DNA of 64,000 nucleotides. Origin: Clostridia bacterium. Its GTDB lineage: Bacteria > Bacillota > Clostridia > Oscillospirales > Acutalibacteraceae. A program made the position numbers and the translations under genes. The DNA is taken from the NCBI GenBank assembly GCA_017550625.1, contig JAFZOL010000018.1, positions 41,254 to 105,253 of the forward strand, written 5' to 3'. The notes beneath the pieces are model-generated. The model ran no database searches. It was not told where the DNA came from and saw only the letters and a program-made list of their open reading frames with translations. Shown here in pieces: positions 15,705 through 24,592 of the stretch (within the stretch, counting starts at the first letter, position 1; each line of letters opens with the position of its first letter).

Positions 15705-16919
15705 TTGAATATTGCTGTCGCACAATCCGGCGGCCCCACGGCTGCCATCAACGCGTCGCTTCTCGGCGTATACCGCGAGGCAAAACGCTCCGGGAAGGTC
15801 GATAAGGTTTACGGAGCCCTCAATGGTATCGAGGGTGTGATCGACGACCGGCTCGTGATCCTCAACGAAAAACTCGACACGCCTGAAAAAGAAGAGCTTC
15901 TCCGTCAGACGCCGTCCACCGTGCTCGGTTCGTGCCGCCGCAAGCTGCCCGCGCCTGAGATCGCCACCGACGTTTACGAACGGATCTTCGGCGTGTTCGC
16001 AAAATATGAGATCGGCGCGTTCTTCTACATCGGCGGCAATGACTCGATGGACACGATCGACAAGCTCTCGCAGTACGGCGAGATGACCGGCAGCATGATC
16101 CGCTTTGTCGGCGTGCCGAAAACGATCGACAATGACCTGTTGTTCACCGACCACACGCCCGGGTTCGGCTCAGCGGCGAAATACGTCGCCGCGACCGTGC
16201 AGGAGATCATACGCGATTCAAGCGTGTACGCCCTCGATTCGGTCACGATCGTCGAGGTGATGGGCAGAAACGCCGGTTGGCTGACAGCGTCGCTGTGCGT
16301 TTTGAAAGCGATCGGCGAAGAGGCCCCGCATCTCATCTATCTGCCCGAGCGCCCGTTCAAGGTCTCCGATTTCATCAGTGATATCAATGAAGTCCGGCAG
16401 ACGCGGCGCGCCGTTGTCGTGGCAGTATCCGAAGGCATCCGCCTCGATTTCGAGGACCACGCCGACGACGGCCGCCATCAGGTGCTCGACGGCTTCGGCC
16501 ACGTGGGGCAGATGGCAGGTGCCGGCAAGGCGCTTGAGCGCGTCGTCAGGCGCGAGCTCGGCATCAAGGTGCGCGCCATCGAGCTCAACGTGATGCAGCG
16601 CTGCTCTTCGCATATCGCGTCGCTCACGGACATCACCGAAGCCGAAGAGATCGGCGCCGCCGCCGTCAACGCCGCGCTTTCGGGCGAAACGGGCGTGATG
16701 ATGACGATCGAACGCCTGTCCGACGAACCTTATCGTGTGCGGTATTCTCAAACGAAGCTCCACGGCGTGGCGGGCCTCGAAAAGAAGTTCCCGACCGAGT
16801 GGATCAACGACGAAGGTAACGGCGTGAAAGACGAAGCGATCAAGTATTTCTTCCCGCTGATCCAGGGCGAAGTGCCGATCCGGTATGAGAACGGCCTCCC
16901 GCGGCATTTTAAGCTATAA
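15705..16919 (+). CDS. pfp: PPi-type 6-phosphofructokinase
   Basis: A 404-residue phosphofructokinase. The nucleotide-site motif GGNDS and the catalytic segment PKTIDND match the pyrophosphate-dependent type; ATP enzymes usually read GGDGS and PGTIDND. The start is a TTG at 15705 with AGGAGG 5 nt upstream; the open frame further upstream overlaps the symporter gene. As last gene of the operon it phosphorylates fructose-6-phosphate, the product of the upstream transaldolase, and so feeds sulfoquinovose carbon into lower glycolysis at the cost of PPi. It may also be the cell's general, reversible phosphofructokinase. A terminator follows. Confidence 0.9.
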   Translation: MNIAVAQSGGPTAAINASLLGVYREAKRSGKVDKVYGALNGIEGVIDDRLVILNEKLDTPEKEELLRQTPSTVLGSCRRKLPAPEIATDVYERIFGVFAKYEIGAFFYIGGNDSMDTIDKLSQYGEMTGSMIRFVGVPKTIDNDLLFTDHTPGFGSAAKYVAATVQEIIRDSSVYALDSVTIVEVMGRNAGWLTASLCVLKAIGEEAPHLIYLPERPFKVSDFISDINEVRQTRRAVVVAVSEGIRLDFEDHADDGRHQVLDGFGHVGQMAGAGKALERVVRRELGIKVRAIELNVMQRCSSHIASLTDITEAEEIGAAAVNAALSGETGVMMTIERLSDEPYRVRYSQTKLHGVAGLEKKFPTEWINDEGNGVKDEAIKYFFPLIQGEVPIRYENGLPRHFKL

Positions 16920-16925
16920 AAACGT

Positions 16926-16960
16926 AACCGTCCGGCCTCGATGAGACCGGACGGTTTTCG
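16926..16960 (+). terminator. Terminator of the sulfoquinovose operon
   Basis: A perfect 10-bp stem (AACCGTCCGG 16926-16935, CCGGACGGTT 16947-16956) is followed by TTTTC. It lies between convergent genes and could act for both. Confidence 0.85.
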
Positions 16961-16970
16961 TATTCTGGAT

Positions 16971-18278
16971 TTATTGCGTGATATCGAGCGCAGCGATCTC
17001 TTTGCTCCATTTCTGGATAGCTGGCAGATCGTAAGTTTTCGGCGCGTTTTGATAAGTTTTCATCACCTTCGAGCCGTTCATGAGGCCGCCCACGATCGTG
17101 AGGAAATACGTGGGATTGCGCATGCCGCGTCTGAGCTTTCCGAGCAGAGCCGTCACGTTGATATTCTTGCCGCCGCCCGCGAGATCCGAGCCCTGGATCA
17201 CGTCGTTCTCGAACAGAAAATCCACGCCCTCGGCCGGGAGCTTGAGCAGCGCGTTCTTGAGCCCCTCGTTCTTCGAGGCTTCGCCGCCGTAGAGCGCGTG
17301 GAACTCGTGGTTATAATTCCACAGCGACTTTACGGAGAACGGCTCTTTGCTTTCGATCACCGTTTTCGCGAGCAGCTTGCCGGCATTCAGCGAAAGGTCG
17401 ATGCCCATGCCGTTCATCGGCGTGGTCATGAACGCGGCGTCGCCGACCGCGGCGTAGCCGTCCGCGACCATGAGGGTGAGCGGCCGTCTGACCGGGATGA
17501 TCGCCCGGCTGCCGCCGTTCACGACGTTCGTGCCCGTCCACGGATGCTCTTTGCGGTAGATATCGAGCATTTCGGCGATCTTTTGATCGGTCAGCTTGTC
17601 GATCCTGCCGATCAGGATATCAACGGTATCCTGATTTGTGCAAAGCCACGAAAGCCCTTTTTCACCTTCGTGATAGAGAGATACCTCAAACGGTTCTTTT
17701 GGCGTGACGTCGTGCGTTTTATCGAAATACGCACGGTAGGCGTAAAACACGTCGCCGTATTTCGGCTCTTTTTCGATATGAAAATATTTCGGAAGACCCG
17801 AACGCACGGGTGAGAACGCGCCCGCCGCGTCGATCGTGAACCCGGCGTAAACCGGACCGTCCGCGGTCCGAACGCCCGTTACGCGCCGACCGTTCGTGAG
17901 GGGAGCGAGGACCTCGGTTTCAAAGCGGAACTTCACGCCGGCGTTTTTCGCCTCCGAGATCAAAGCGCCGAGCAGCGCTTTTCGCCACATGATCTTCTGC
18001 GCGTTCGTTTCGTCAAAATGGATCGGGATCTTTTTGCGCTTCGAAGGGCTCACAAATACGCTGTCGCCGCGCACGCGCCAACTTTCTTGCGGGATCGCTT
18101 CGGCGCCGCCCGTCAGCAGATCGTCGAGCACGCCGAAAGAGAACCGGTCCTCCCAGTCGTGCCCGAGCGCATCCTCGCGTTCCTTTTCATAAACGGTCAC
18201 GTCGTATCCGTGCTTTGCAAGCAGGATCGCCGCGGCAAGGCCGCCGTGCCCCGCGCCCGCGACAAGAATGTCGTTCAT
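16971..18278 (-). CDS. FAD-dependent oxidoreductase (geranylgeranyl-reductase / phytoene-desaturase-like)
   Basis: A 435-residue flavoprotein. The FAD-binding dinucleotide fold is at the N-terminus (GAGHGGLAAAILLAKHG, then an acidic residue after VTVYEKE), with a second FAD motif near residue 290 (GYAAVGDAAFMTTP). The overall form suggests a reductase or oxidase acting on a hydrophobic or isoprenoid substrate. The second of two nearby ATGs (18278) was chosen because the GGGGG SD lies 7 nt upstream; it is only 1 nt from the first ATG. It converges on the sulfoquinovose operon, so a link with that pathway is not implied. The precise reaction is unknown. Confidence 0.8.
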   Translation of the reverse strand: MNDILVAGAGHGGLAAAILLAKHGYDVTVYEKEREDALGHDWEDRFSFGVLDDLLTGGAEAIPQESWRVRGDSVFVSPSKRKKIPIHFDETNAQKIMWRKALLGALISEAKNAGVKFRFETEVLAPLTNGRRVTGVRTADGPVYAGFTIDAAGAFSPVRSGLPKYFHIEKEPKYGDVFYAYRAYFDKTHDVTPKEPFEVSLYHEGEKGLSWLCTNQDTVDILIGRIDKLTDQKIAEMLDIYRKEHPWTGTNVVNGGSRAIIPVRRPLTLMVADGYAAVGDAAFMTTPMNGMGIDLSLNAGKLLAKTVIESKEPFSVKSLWNYNHEFHALYGGEASKNEGLKNALLKLPAEGVDFLFENDVIQGSDLAGGGKNINVTALLGKLRRGMRNPTYFLTIVGGLMNGSKVMKTYQNAPKTYDLPAIQKWSKEIAALDITQ

Positions 18279-18372
18279 ACTCATGCCCCCTTTTCTGCTT
18301 CTATCATAAACGATTGCGCGCGTATATTCAATACATTTTTGCGCGTTATTTCTTATAATTATAGCATCGCGG

Positions 18373-18401
18373 TTGACAAAGCCCCGTTTTCGCGATAAAA
18401 T
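18373..18401 (+). promoter_or_regulatory. Promoter of the aromatic operon
   Basis: TTGACA at 18373-18378 and TAAAAT at 18396-18401 are separated by 17 bp. Only 42 nt separate the -10 box from the start codon, too short for a T-box or attenuator leader, so control by such a leader is unlikely. Confidence 0.78.
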
Positions 18402-18443
18402 AAGACAAATTCGTTATACCGCCGGTTTGTTTACGGAGTCATT

Positions 18444-19754
18444 ATGGAAGAAAATAACGCCCTGTTTGAGGCAAGAGAAGATATTTTGAAGATCGACGAA
18501 CAGATCGCCGACCTGTTCGCGCTTCGTTTTCGCGCAGCCGAAACAATCGCGGCGTATAAAATAGAGCGAGGACTGCCTGTGGAAGATCCCGAACGGGAGG
18601 CGTTTCTTATTGCGAAAAACGCCGGTCGGATCGAAGACGAAACGATCCGAGGCTTTTATCCGCCGTTTCAAAATTGTGTGATGTCGCTATCGAAGCAATA
18701 TCAGTCGAAGCTGATGCGTGAGGATCCCAACGTCATCCCCGTTTCTCTCGCAGACAACTCTTACTATATCCTGATCCGGCGCGGGTCGCTGCAAACCGCC
18801 AAGGGTGAACTCGATCTCAACAGGCGCGTGCTGGTCGTCACGGACGACGGCGTTCCGGAAGAGTATGTAAAGACGATAGCTTTACAATGCAAAGAACCAC
18901 ACATCGTAACAGTCCCGGCGGGCGAGGGCAGTAAAACCTTGCAACAGTTCGAAAAGCTGCTCGGCGTGATGCTCGAAAAAGGCTTCACGCGGTCCGACTG
19001 TGTGGTCGCTGTCGGCGGCGGAGTGGTCGGCGATCTTGCCGGGTTCACAGCCGCCTCGTATATGCGCGGCGTCGATTTCTATAATGTGCCCACGACCGTT
19101 CTTTCGCAGGTCGATTCGTCGGTCGGCGGCAAAACGGCGGTGAACCACAACGGCGTAAAGAACGTTGTCGGCGCGTTTTATCAGCCGAAAAAGGTGCTGA
19201 TCGACCCGGACGTGCTGAAAACCCTGCCGCAAAGGCAAGTTTCAAACGGCCTCGCCGAGAGCGTGAAAATGGCTCTCACGTCCGATCCCGCGTTGTTTTC
19301 AGTATTCGAAGAAGCGCCGTCGATGGATGCTCTCGATCTTGAAACCGTGATCCGTCGCAGCGTTCTCATAAAACGGGACGTCGTGCAGCTTGACGAGAAG
19401 GAGAGCGGCCTCAGACGCGTCCTCAATTTCGGTCACACGCTCGGCCACGGGCTCGAGAGCCCCGCGGCGGGAACGGACCTGCTCCACGGCGAGTGCGTCG
19501 CGCTCGGCATGCTGCCTTTCTGCTCCGAAAGCGTGCGCGCGCGGCTGATCCCCGTTTTGCAAAAACTGAATCTGCCGGTGCAAGCCGTTTTTGACGAGGA
19601 TGCCGTGATGGAAGCCATCAAGCACGACAAAAAGGGCAAAGCGGACGGCGTGAACGTCGTATTCGTATCAGAGATCGGAAGCTATGAATTCAGATTCCTT
19701 TCATTTGACGAGATCCGCGGATCTCTGGAACTCCTTAAGAAGGTGAAAGCATGA
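18444..19754 (+). CDS. aroB: Chorismate mutase-3-dehydroquinate synthase fusion
   Basis: A 436-residue two-domain protein. Residues 1-90 are an AroQ-type chorismate mutase. Arg11, Arg28, Lys39, Asp48, Arg51 and Glu52 occupy the same numbers as in the E. coli enzyme, and Ser83/Gln87 match its late active-site pair, so it should be active. Residues from about 100 are dehydroquinate synthase: NAD loop GGGVVGDLAG, DSSVGGKTAVNH, and metal ligands in the HTLGHG and HGE motifs. The fusion joins step 2 of the shikimate pathway to the first step after chorismate. GGAG precedes the ATG. The stop overlaps the aroC start by 4 nt. Confidence 0.93.
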   Translation: MEENNALFEAREDILKIDEQIADLFALRFRAAETIAAYKIERGLPVEDPEREAFLIAKNAGRIEDETIRGFYPPFQNCVMSLSKQYQSKLMREDPNVIPVSLADNSYYILIRRGSLQTAKGELDLNRRVLVVTDDGVPEEYVKTIALQCKEPHIVTVPAGEGSKTLQQFEKLLGVMLEKGFTRSDCVVAVGGGVVGDLAGFTAASYMRGVDFYNVPTTVLSQVDSSVGGKTAVNHNGVKNVVGAFYQPKKVLIDPDVLKTLPQRQVSNGLAESVKMALTSDPALFSVFEEAPSMDALDLETVIRRSVLIKRDVVQLDEKESGLRRVLNFGHTLGHGLESPAAGTDLLHGECVALGMLPFCSESVRARLIPVLQKLNLPVQAVFDEDAVMEAIKHDKKGKADGVNVVFVSEIGSYEFRFLSFDEIRGSLELLKKVKA

Positions 19755-20848
19755 AAAACACATTCGGGACCAACGTATCGGTCACTTTGTTCGGCGAGAG
19801 CCACGGGAATACGATCGGCGCGGTGCTCGACGGCCTCGCTCCCGGCATCAGGGTGGATGAAGACTTCATCCGCTTTCAGCTTTCTCTGCGCAGGCCCGCC
19901 GGACACGTTTCCACAGGCCGCGTTGAGCCCGACGCGTTTCAGCTCGTCAGCGGCGTAAAGGACGGGTGTACGACCGGAGCGCCGATCTGCGTGCTGATCC
20001 CGAACGAGAAGCAAAACAGTGCGGATTACGAATCCGAAGAGTTTTTACCCCGTCCCGGGCATGCCGATCTGACGGCGTTTTATAAGTATCACGGGTTTGA
20101 GGACCGACGCGGCGGCGGGCATTTCAGCGGCCGCCTCACCGCGCCGCTCGTTGCCGTCGGGGCGATCGCCGTTTTCGCCCTGCGTCAAAAAGACGTGCTG
20201 ATCGGCACGCACCTGAAGCGCTGCGCCGGGATCGTCGACAGAGTATTTATGAATGAGCTTGAAGATATAGAGACCCTCAATGAAAAAGCTTTCGCCGTTT
20301 TGGATGAAAATGCCTGTGAGAAAATGATCGCCGCGATCGAAGCGGCCGCCGAAGAGGGCGACAGCGTTGGCGGCGTGCTCGAGACCGCCGTGTGCGGTCT
20401 GCCGGCGGGCGTCGGCGAGCCGTGGTTCGATTCCGTTGAGAGCATGCTGTCGCACGTCCTGTTTTCGATCCCCGCCGTGAAGGGCGTTGAGTTCGGCGAC
20501 GGGTTTTTGATCTGCGATAAAAAGGGGAGCGAAGCAAACGACGGCATGCGCCTCAACGGCGATACCCTTACGTTCCTTTCAAACCACAACGGCGGCGTGC
20601 TCGGCGGGATCACGACAGGGAACACGCTGAAGTTTTGCACCGCGATCAAGCCCACGCCCTCAATATTCAAAGAACAGTATACGGTCGATTTGACGAAGTG
20701 CGAAAATGCTGCGCTCCTGCTCAAAGGCCGCCACGACCCCGCCATCGCGCACCGCGCGCGCGTCGTCGTCGATTCGGTGACCGCGCTTGCGCTCTGCGAC
20801 CTTTTGTCGATCCGTTACGGCACCGATTGGCTTAAGGGAGACGTGTGA
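19751..20848 (+). CDS. aroC: Chorismate synthase
   Basis: A 365-residue enzyme that eliminates phosphate from EPSP to form chorismate using reduced FMN. Conserved features are FGESHG near the N-terminus, the RPGHAD segment, and DRRGGGHFSGR around residues 118-128. The length is normal for the family. The ATG overlaps the aroB stop (ATGA) and the last base of its stop is the first of the next start, so translation is coupled throughout. Confidence 0.95.
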   Translation: MKNTFGTNVSVTLFGESHGNTIGAVLDGLAPGIRVDEDFIRFQLSLRRPAGHVSTGRVEPDAFQLVSGVKDGCTTGAPICVLIPNEKQNSADYESEEFLPRPGHADLTAFYKYHGFEDRRGGGHFSGRLTAPLVAVGAIAVFALRQKDVLIGTHLKRCAGIVDRVFMNELEDIETLNEKAFAVLDENACEKMIAAIEAAAEEGDSVGGVLETAVCGLPAGVGEPWFDSVESMLSHVLFSIPAVKGVEFGDGFLICDKKGSEANDGMRLNGDTLTFLSNHNGGVLGGITTGNTLKFCTAIKPTPSIFKEQYTVDLTKCENAALLLKGRHDPAIAHRARVVVDSVTALALCDLLSIRYGTDWLKGDV

Positions 20849-22110
20849 TGGAATTCGGGTGCATCGGCGAAAAGCTCAGGCACAGCTTTTCAAAAGAGAT
20901 CCACGAAAAACTCGGCCCCGCGCCGTATTCTCTCATCGAGCTTTCGCGCGACGAGGTCGGCGCGTTCATGCGAAAAAAGGACTTCCGCGCGATCAACGTG
21001 ACGATCCCTTATAAAGAAACGGTGATCCCGTATCTCGATTACATCAGCGAGACCGCCCACGGGATCGGCGCCGTGAACACGGTCGTGAACCACGGCGGCA
21101 GTCTCTTCGGCTTCAATACCGATTTTTACGGCATGACCGCGCTGATCGAAAGAACCGGTATCACGGTCAAAGATAAAAAGGTGCTGATCCTCGGTACCGG
21201 AGGTACCTCGAAGACTGCTTTCGCCGTTGCGAACGCCCTCGGCGCGAGAACCGTTCTGAAAGTCAGCAGAAGTCCGGGTTCCGGCGTTATCACATACGAA
21301 GACGCTTATCGCGACCATACCGACGCCGATATCGTGATCAACACCACGCCCGTCGGCATGTATCCCGCGACAGATGGCAGCCCGATCGATATCGGTCGCT
21401 TCCCGAATCTTTCCGGCGTGATCGACGCGGTGTATAACCCGCTCAGGACCGACCTGATTCTTGCAGCGAGAGCGCGCGGCGTGAAGGCGGAAGGCGGTTT
21501 ATATATGCTCGTGGCGCAGGCCGTCAAGGCTTATGAATTCTTCAACAGCGTCACGCTGCCCGAAAACACGCTCGGTTGCGTGTACCGCGAGATCCTCGGT
21601 GAGAAGCAGAACATCGTGCTGACCGGCATGCCGGGCTCCGGCAAAACGACGATCGGCAAGATCCTCGCGAAACATACCGGCCGTCCGTTTTACGATACCG
21701 ACGCGCTGATCGTAAAAAAAGCGGGCAACCCGGTTTCGCTGATCTTTGAGGAAGAAGGGGAGCGGGCGTTCCGCGATATGGAAACCGAAACGATCCGCGA
21801 GCTCTCTTCGCTTTCGGGCGTGATCATCGCCACGGGCGGCGGCGCGGTGCTGCGGGACGAGAACGTGCGTCTATTGAAAAAGAACGGGCGGATCTATTTC
21901 CGCGACCGTCCGCTTGAATATCTCGTGCCGACCCAAACGCGCCCCCTGGCGTCGAGCCGCGAAGACGTGGAGCGCCGTTACCGCGAACGTATCGATATCT
22001 ACCGCGCAACGGCGGACGAGATCATCTATACTTCCAACAGCCTCAACGGCGCGGCATATGAAATAGAAAGAAGGCATTTCGGTGAAGCTAACGGTGCTCA
22101 ACGGCCCTAA
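20848..22110 (+). CDS. aroE-aroK: Shikimate dehydrogenase-shikimate kinase fusion
   Basis: A 420-residue bifunctional protein. Residues 1-250 are shikimate dehydrogenase: catalytic Lys56 in NVTIPYKE, Asp92 in FNTDFYG, and NADP loop LGTGGTSK at 115-122. Residues from about 253 are shikimate kinase: P-loop GMPGSGKT at 260-267, the DTDALI shikimate site, the GGG loop of IATGGGAVL and an arginine-rich lid. It therefore performs two consecutive steps, dehydroshikimate to shikimate to shikimate-3-phosphate. AAGGGAG lies 7 nt before the ATG; an alternative GTG is one codon upstream. The 3' end overlaps aroQ by 29 nt. Confidence 0.94.
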   Translation: MEFGCIGEKLRHSFSKEIHEKLGPAPYSLIELSRDEVGAFMRKKDFRAINVTIPYKETVIPYLDYISETAHGIGAVNTVVNHGGSLFGFNTDFYGMTALIERTGITVKDKKVLILGTGGTSKTAFAVANALGARTVLKVSRSPGSGVITYEDAYRDHTDADIVINTTPVGMYPATDGSPIDIGRFPNLSGVIDAVYNPLRTDLILAARARGVKAEGGLYMLVAQAVKAYEFFNSVTLPENTLGCVYREILGEKQNIVLTGMPGSGKTTIGKILAKHTGRPFYDTDALIVKKAGNPVSLIFEEEGERAFRDMETETIRELSSLSGVIIATGGGAVLRDENVRLLKKNGRIYFRDRPLEYLVPTQTRPLASSREDVERRYRERIDIYRATADEIIYTSNSLNGAAYEIERRHFGEANGAQRP

Positions 22111-22516
22111 CCTCAATCTGCTCGGGATCAGGGAGCCAGATATCTACGGCAAAACAGATTATAAGACATTATGCGAAGAGCTCATCGCCTACGGCAAAGA
22201 AAAGGGCGTGGAAATCGAGACATATCAGTCCAACCACGAGGGCGACCTTGTGGACAAAATCCAGTCCCTATACGGCGAATCGGACGGCGTCGTGATCAAT
22301 CCCGCCGCCTTTACGCACACGAGTGTGGCGATGCTTGACGCGCTCAAGGCCGTTGGCATCCCCGCCGTTGAGGTGCATATCAGCGACCCCGACACGCGCG
22401 AGGAATTCAGAAAGATCAATTACGTGCGCCTTGCCTGCTTCAAAACGATCAAGGGACATGGCGTGAAAGGCTATTTTGAAGCGGTCGACGCGCTGATCGA
22501 CCATCTGACGACATGA
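22082..22516 (+). CDS. aroQ: Type II 3-dehydroquinate dehydratase
   Basis: A 144-residue small type II dehydratase converting dehydroquinate to dehydroshikimate. NGPNLNLLG at residues 7-15, the catalytic tyrosine in IYG, NPAAFTHTS and EVHISD are all present. The start is GTG at 22082, inside the end of the preceding gene, with GAAAGAAGG upstream; this start aligns with the usual N-terminus. The stop overlaps the aroA start. Confidence 0.95.
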   Translation: MKLTVLNGPNLNLLGIREPDIYGKTDYKTLCEELIAYGKEKGVEIETYQSNHEGDLVDKIQSLYGESDGVVINPAAFTHTSVAMLDALKAVGIPAVEVHISDPDTREEFRKINYVRLACFKTIKGHGVKGYFEAVDALIDHLTT

Positions 22517-23727
22517 GAGTCATTATCGAGAAATCAAACCCGGAGGGCGTCGTATGTGCGCCTCCGTCAAAGAGCATGACGCACAGGATGCTGCTTCTGG
22601 CAGGCCTTTGCGAAGGCGAGAGCGTGATCGAAAACGTGGAGCTTTCGGACGACGTCGCCGCCACGGTCGGCTGCCTTCGCGCGATCGGCGCGGACGTCAC
22701 GAATCCGACGAAAACGAGCGTGAAAGTGCGCGGCGTTGATATCAAAAGCATCCGTCCTTCGTCCGTTTTCGACTGCAGGGAATGCGGCAGCACGCTGCGC
22801 TTCTTTATCCCGGTGTGCATGGTTTCCGGCGCGCCCGCCGAATTGACGGGCTCGCCGCGCCTGCTGCAAAGGCCGCTCGGCGCATATGAGAAAATCGCGC
22901 GGGAACAGAACATCGGCTTTTCTGTCAATGAAAAAAGCGTGAACTTTAAAGGTCCGCTTCACGGCGGTACGTTCGAGCTGCCGGGCGACGTGAGCAGTCA
23001 GTTCGTTTCGGGCCTGCTGTTCGTCCTGCCGCTCTTGGAAGATAAAAGCGTGATCCGTCTGACGGGCAAAGTCGAAAGCCGCCCGTATATCGACATGACG
23101 CTCGACGCGATCAAACGGTTCGGCGGTGAAGCACGTTGGATATCCGACCGCGAGCTCCTGATCCCGGGTAGACAGACGTATCATCCCGTGAACGCCTTGA
23201 TCGAAGGGGACTGGTCCAACGCCGCGCCGTTTTTCGCAATGCAGTATTACGGATGGGACGTTGATGTAAAAGGTCTTGACACGGATTCTAAGCAGGGCGA
23301 CCGCGTGATCACCGACCATCTTTTGAATCTCTCGTCGAAAAACGAGCCCGTCGATCTCTCGGACGCGCCCGATCTCGGCCCCGTGGAATTCGCCTTTGCC
23401 GCGCTGAAATACGGCGGCCGTTTTACCGGCGTCAGGCGGCTGCGTTTCAAAGAGAGCGACCGGGTCGCCGCGATGGCAGACGAGCTTCGGAAATTCGGCT
23501 GTTCGATGAGCTGTTCGGTGAACGATGTGAGGATCGGAGAGTGTGATATCCGGACTCCGGACTGTGTTCTTGACGGACACAACGACCACCGGATCGTCAT
23601 GGCTCTGTCATTTCTTTGTTGCTTTACGGGCGGCGCGATCGACGGCGCCGAAGCCGTCAACAAGAGTTTTCCCGGCTTTTTCAAAGAATTAGAAAAATTG
23701 AAGGTACGTATTACGTATGAAGCTTGA
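22513..23727 (+). CDS. aroA: EPSP synthase (3-phosphoshikimate 1-carboxyvinyltransferase)
   Basis: A 404-residue enzyme joining PEP to shikimate-3-phosphate. The PPSKSMTHR motif (Lys20) binds the phosphates, with RECGSTLRFFIP and DNHR-like NDHRIVMAL further on. It overlaps aroQ by 4 nt and tyrA by 11 nt. The length is slightly short but within the family range. Confidence 0.94.
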   Translation: MRVIIEKSNPEGVVCAPPSKSMTHRMLLLAGLCEGESVIENVELSDDVAATVGCLRAIGADVTNPTKTSVKVRGVDIKSIRPSSVFDCRECGSTLRFFIPVCMVSGAPAELTGSPRLLQRPLGAYEKIAREQNIGFSVNEKSVNFKGPLHGGTFELPGDVSSQFVSGLLFVLPLLEDKSVIRLTGKVESRPYIDMTLDAIKRFGGEARWISDRELLIPGRQTYHPVNALIEGDWSNAAPFFAMQYYGWDVDVKGLDTDSKQGDRVITDHLLNLSSKNEPVDLSDAPDLGPVEFAFAALKYGGRFTGVRRLRFKESDRVAAMADELRKFGCSMSCSVNDVRIGECDIRTPDCVLDGHNDHRIVMALSFLCCFTGGAIDGAEAVNKSFPGFFKELEKLKVRITYEA

Positions 23728-24592
23728 TCAAAACCTCAATATCCTGATCGTCGGCCTCGGACTGATGGGCGGCAGCTACGCCGCCGCGCTTACGAAGCAG
23801 GGGTACCGCGTCTCAGCGGTCGACCCGGACGCTGACGCGATCGCGTGGGCGAAAGACAACGGGCTGATCGCCGTCGGGGCGACGGAGCCCGAAACTGAGC
23901 TGCTATATAACGCGGATCTCGTGGTCTTCGCCGTGTATCCGCATATCCTGCTGCCGTGGATCGAACAGCATCAAAAAGAACTGATGCCCGGCGCGGTGCT
24001 CACCGACGTGACGGGCGTGAAATCCTGTTTTCTGTACGACGTGCAGGCGAAGCTCAGGCCCGACCTTGAGTTCATCGCCGCCCACCCCATGGCGGGGCGC
24101 GAGGTTTCGGGCGTGAAGAACAGCGACCCTTCGATCTTCTGCGACGCCAACTATATCGTAGTGCCGACCGACGCGAACACGTTCTCGGCGATCCAGCTCT
24201 GCAAAAGCCTCGGCGAAACGCTGGGGTTCAAACGGATCTCGTCGCTGCCGCCGAAAGCGCACGACGAGATGATCGGCTTCGTTTCGCAGCTCACGCACAT
24301 GATCGCCGTGTGCCTCATGACCTGCTCGAAAAGCGAACACCTCGTGGATTACACGGGCGACTCCTTCCGGGATCTCACGCGCATCGCGCGCATCAACGAA
24401 GACATGTGGAGCGAGTTGTTTCTGCTCAATAAAGAAGCGCTTCTCCAGCAGATGGAAAAGTTTTCGGCGGAGTTCGACCTCTTATACCGGATGCTGAAAG
24501 AAGAAGACGCCGAAGGCTTGAAAGAAAAAATGCGCCGGTCCACCTCGCGCAGAGCTCTGTTTGACACGGAGAAAAAGGAGAATGCCTTATGA
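23717..24592 (+). CDS. tyrA: Prephenate dehydrogenase
   Basis: A 291-residue NAD-dependent dehydrogenase that oxidatively decarboxylates prephenate to 4-hydroxyphenylpyruvate. The Rossmann loop is GLGLMGGS at about residues 13-20 and the substrate motif is HPMAGREVSG. No ACT domain is present, so feedback control by tyrosine at this enzyme is not evident. With the chorismate mutase domain of the first gene it completes the tyrosine branch within this operon; phenylalanine-branch genes are not in the window. Confidence 0.92.
   Translation: MKLDQNLNILIVGLGLMGGSYAAALTKQGYRVSAVDPDADAIAWAKDNGLIAVGATEPETELLYNADLVVFAVYPHILLPWIEQHQKELMPGAVLTDVTGVKSCFLYDVQAKLRPDLEFIAAHPMAGREVSGVKNSDPSIFCDANYIVVPTDANTFSAIQLCKSLGETLGFKRISSLPPKAHDEMIGFVSQLTHMIAVCLMTCSKSEHLVDYTGDSFRDLTRIARINEDMWSELFLLNKEALLQQMEKFSAEFDLLYRMLKEEDAEGLKEKMRRSTSRRALFDTEKKENAL

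Noticed and set aside
14237..15751. 504-residue minus-strand frame across the symporter gene
   Set aside because: The sense frame is a GPH transporter in an operon; the antisense product is a highly charged mirror sequence.
18402..18443. T-box or attenuator before the aromatic operon
   Set aside because: Only 42 nt separate the -10 box and the start codon, too short for such a leader.
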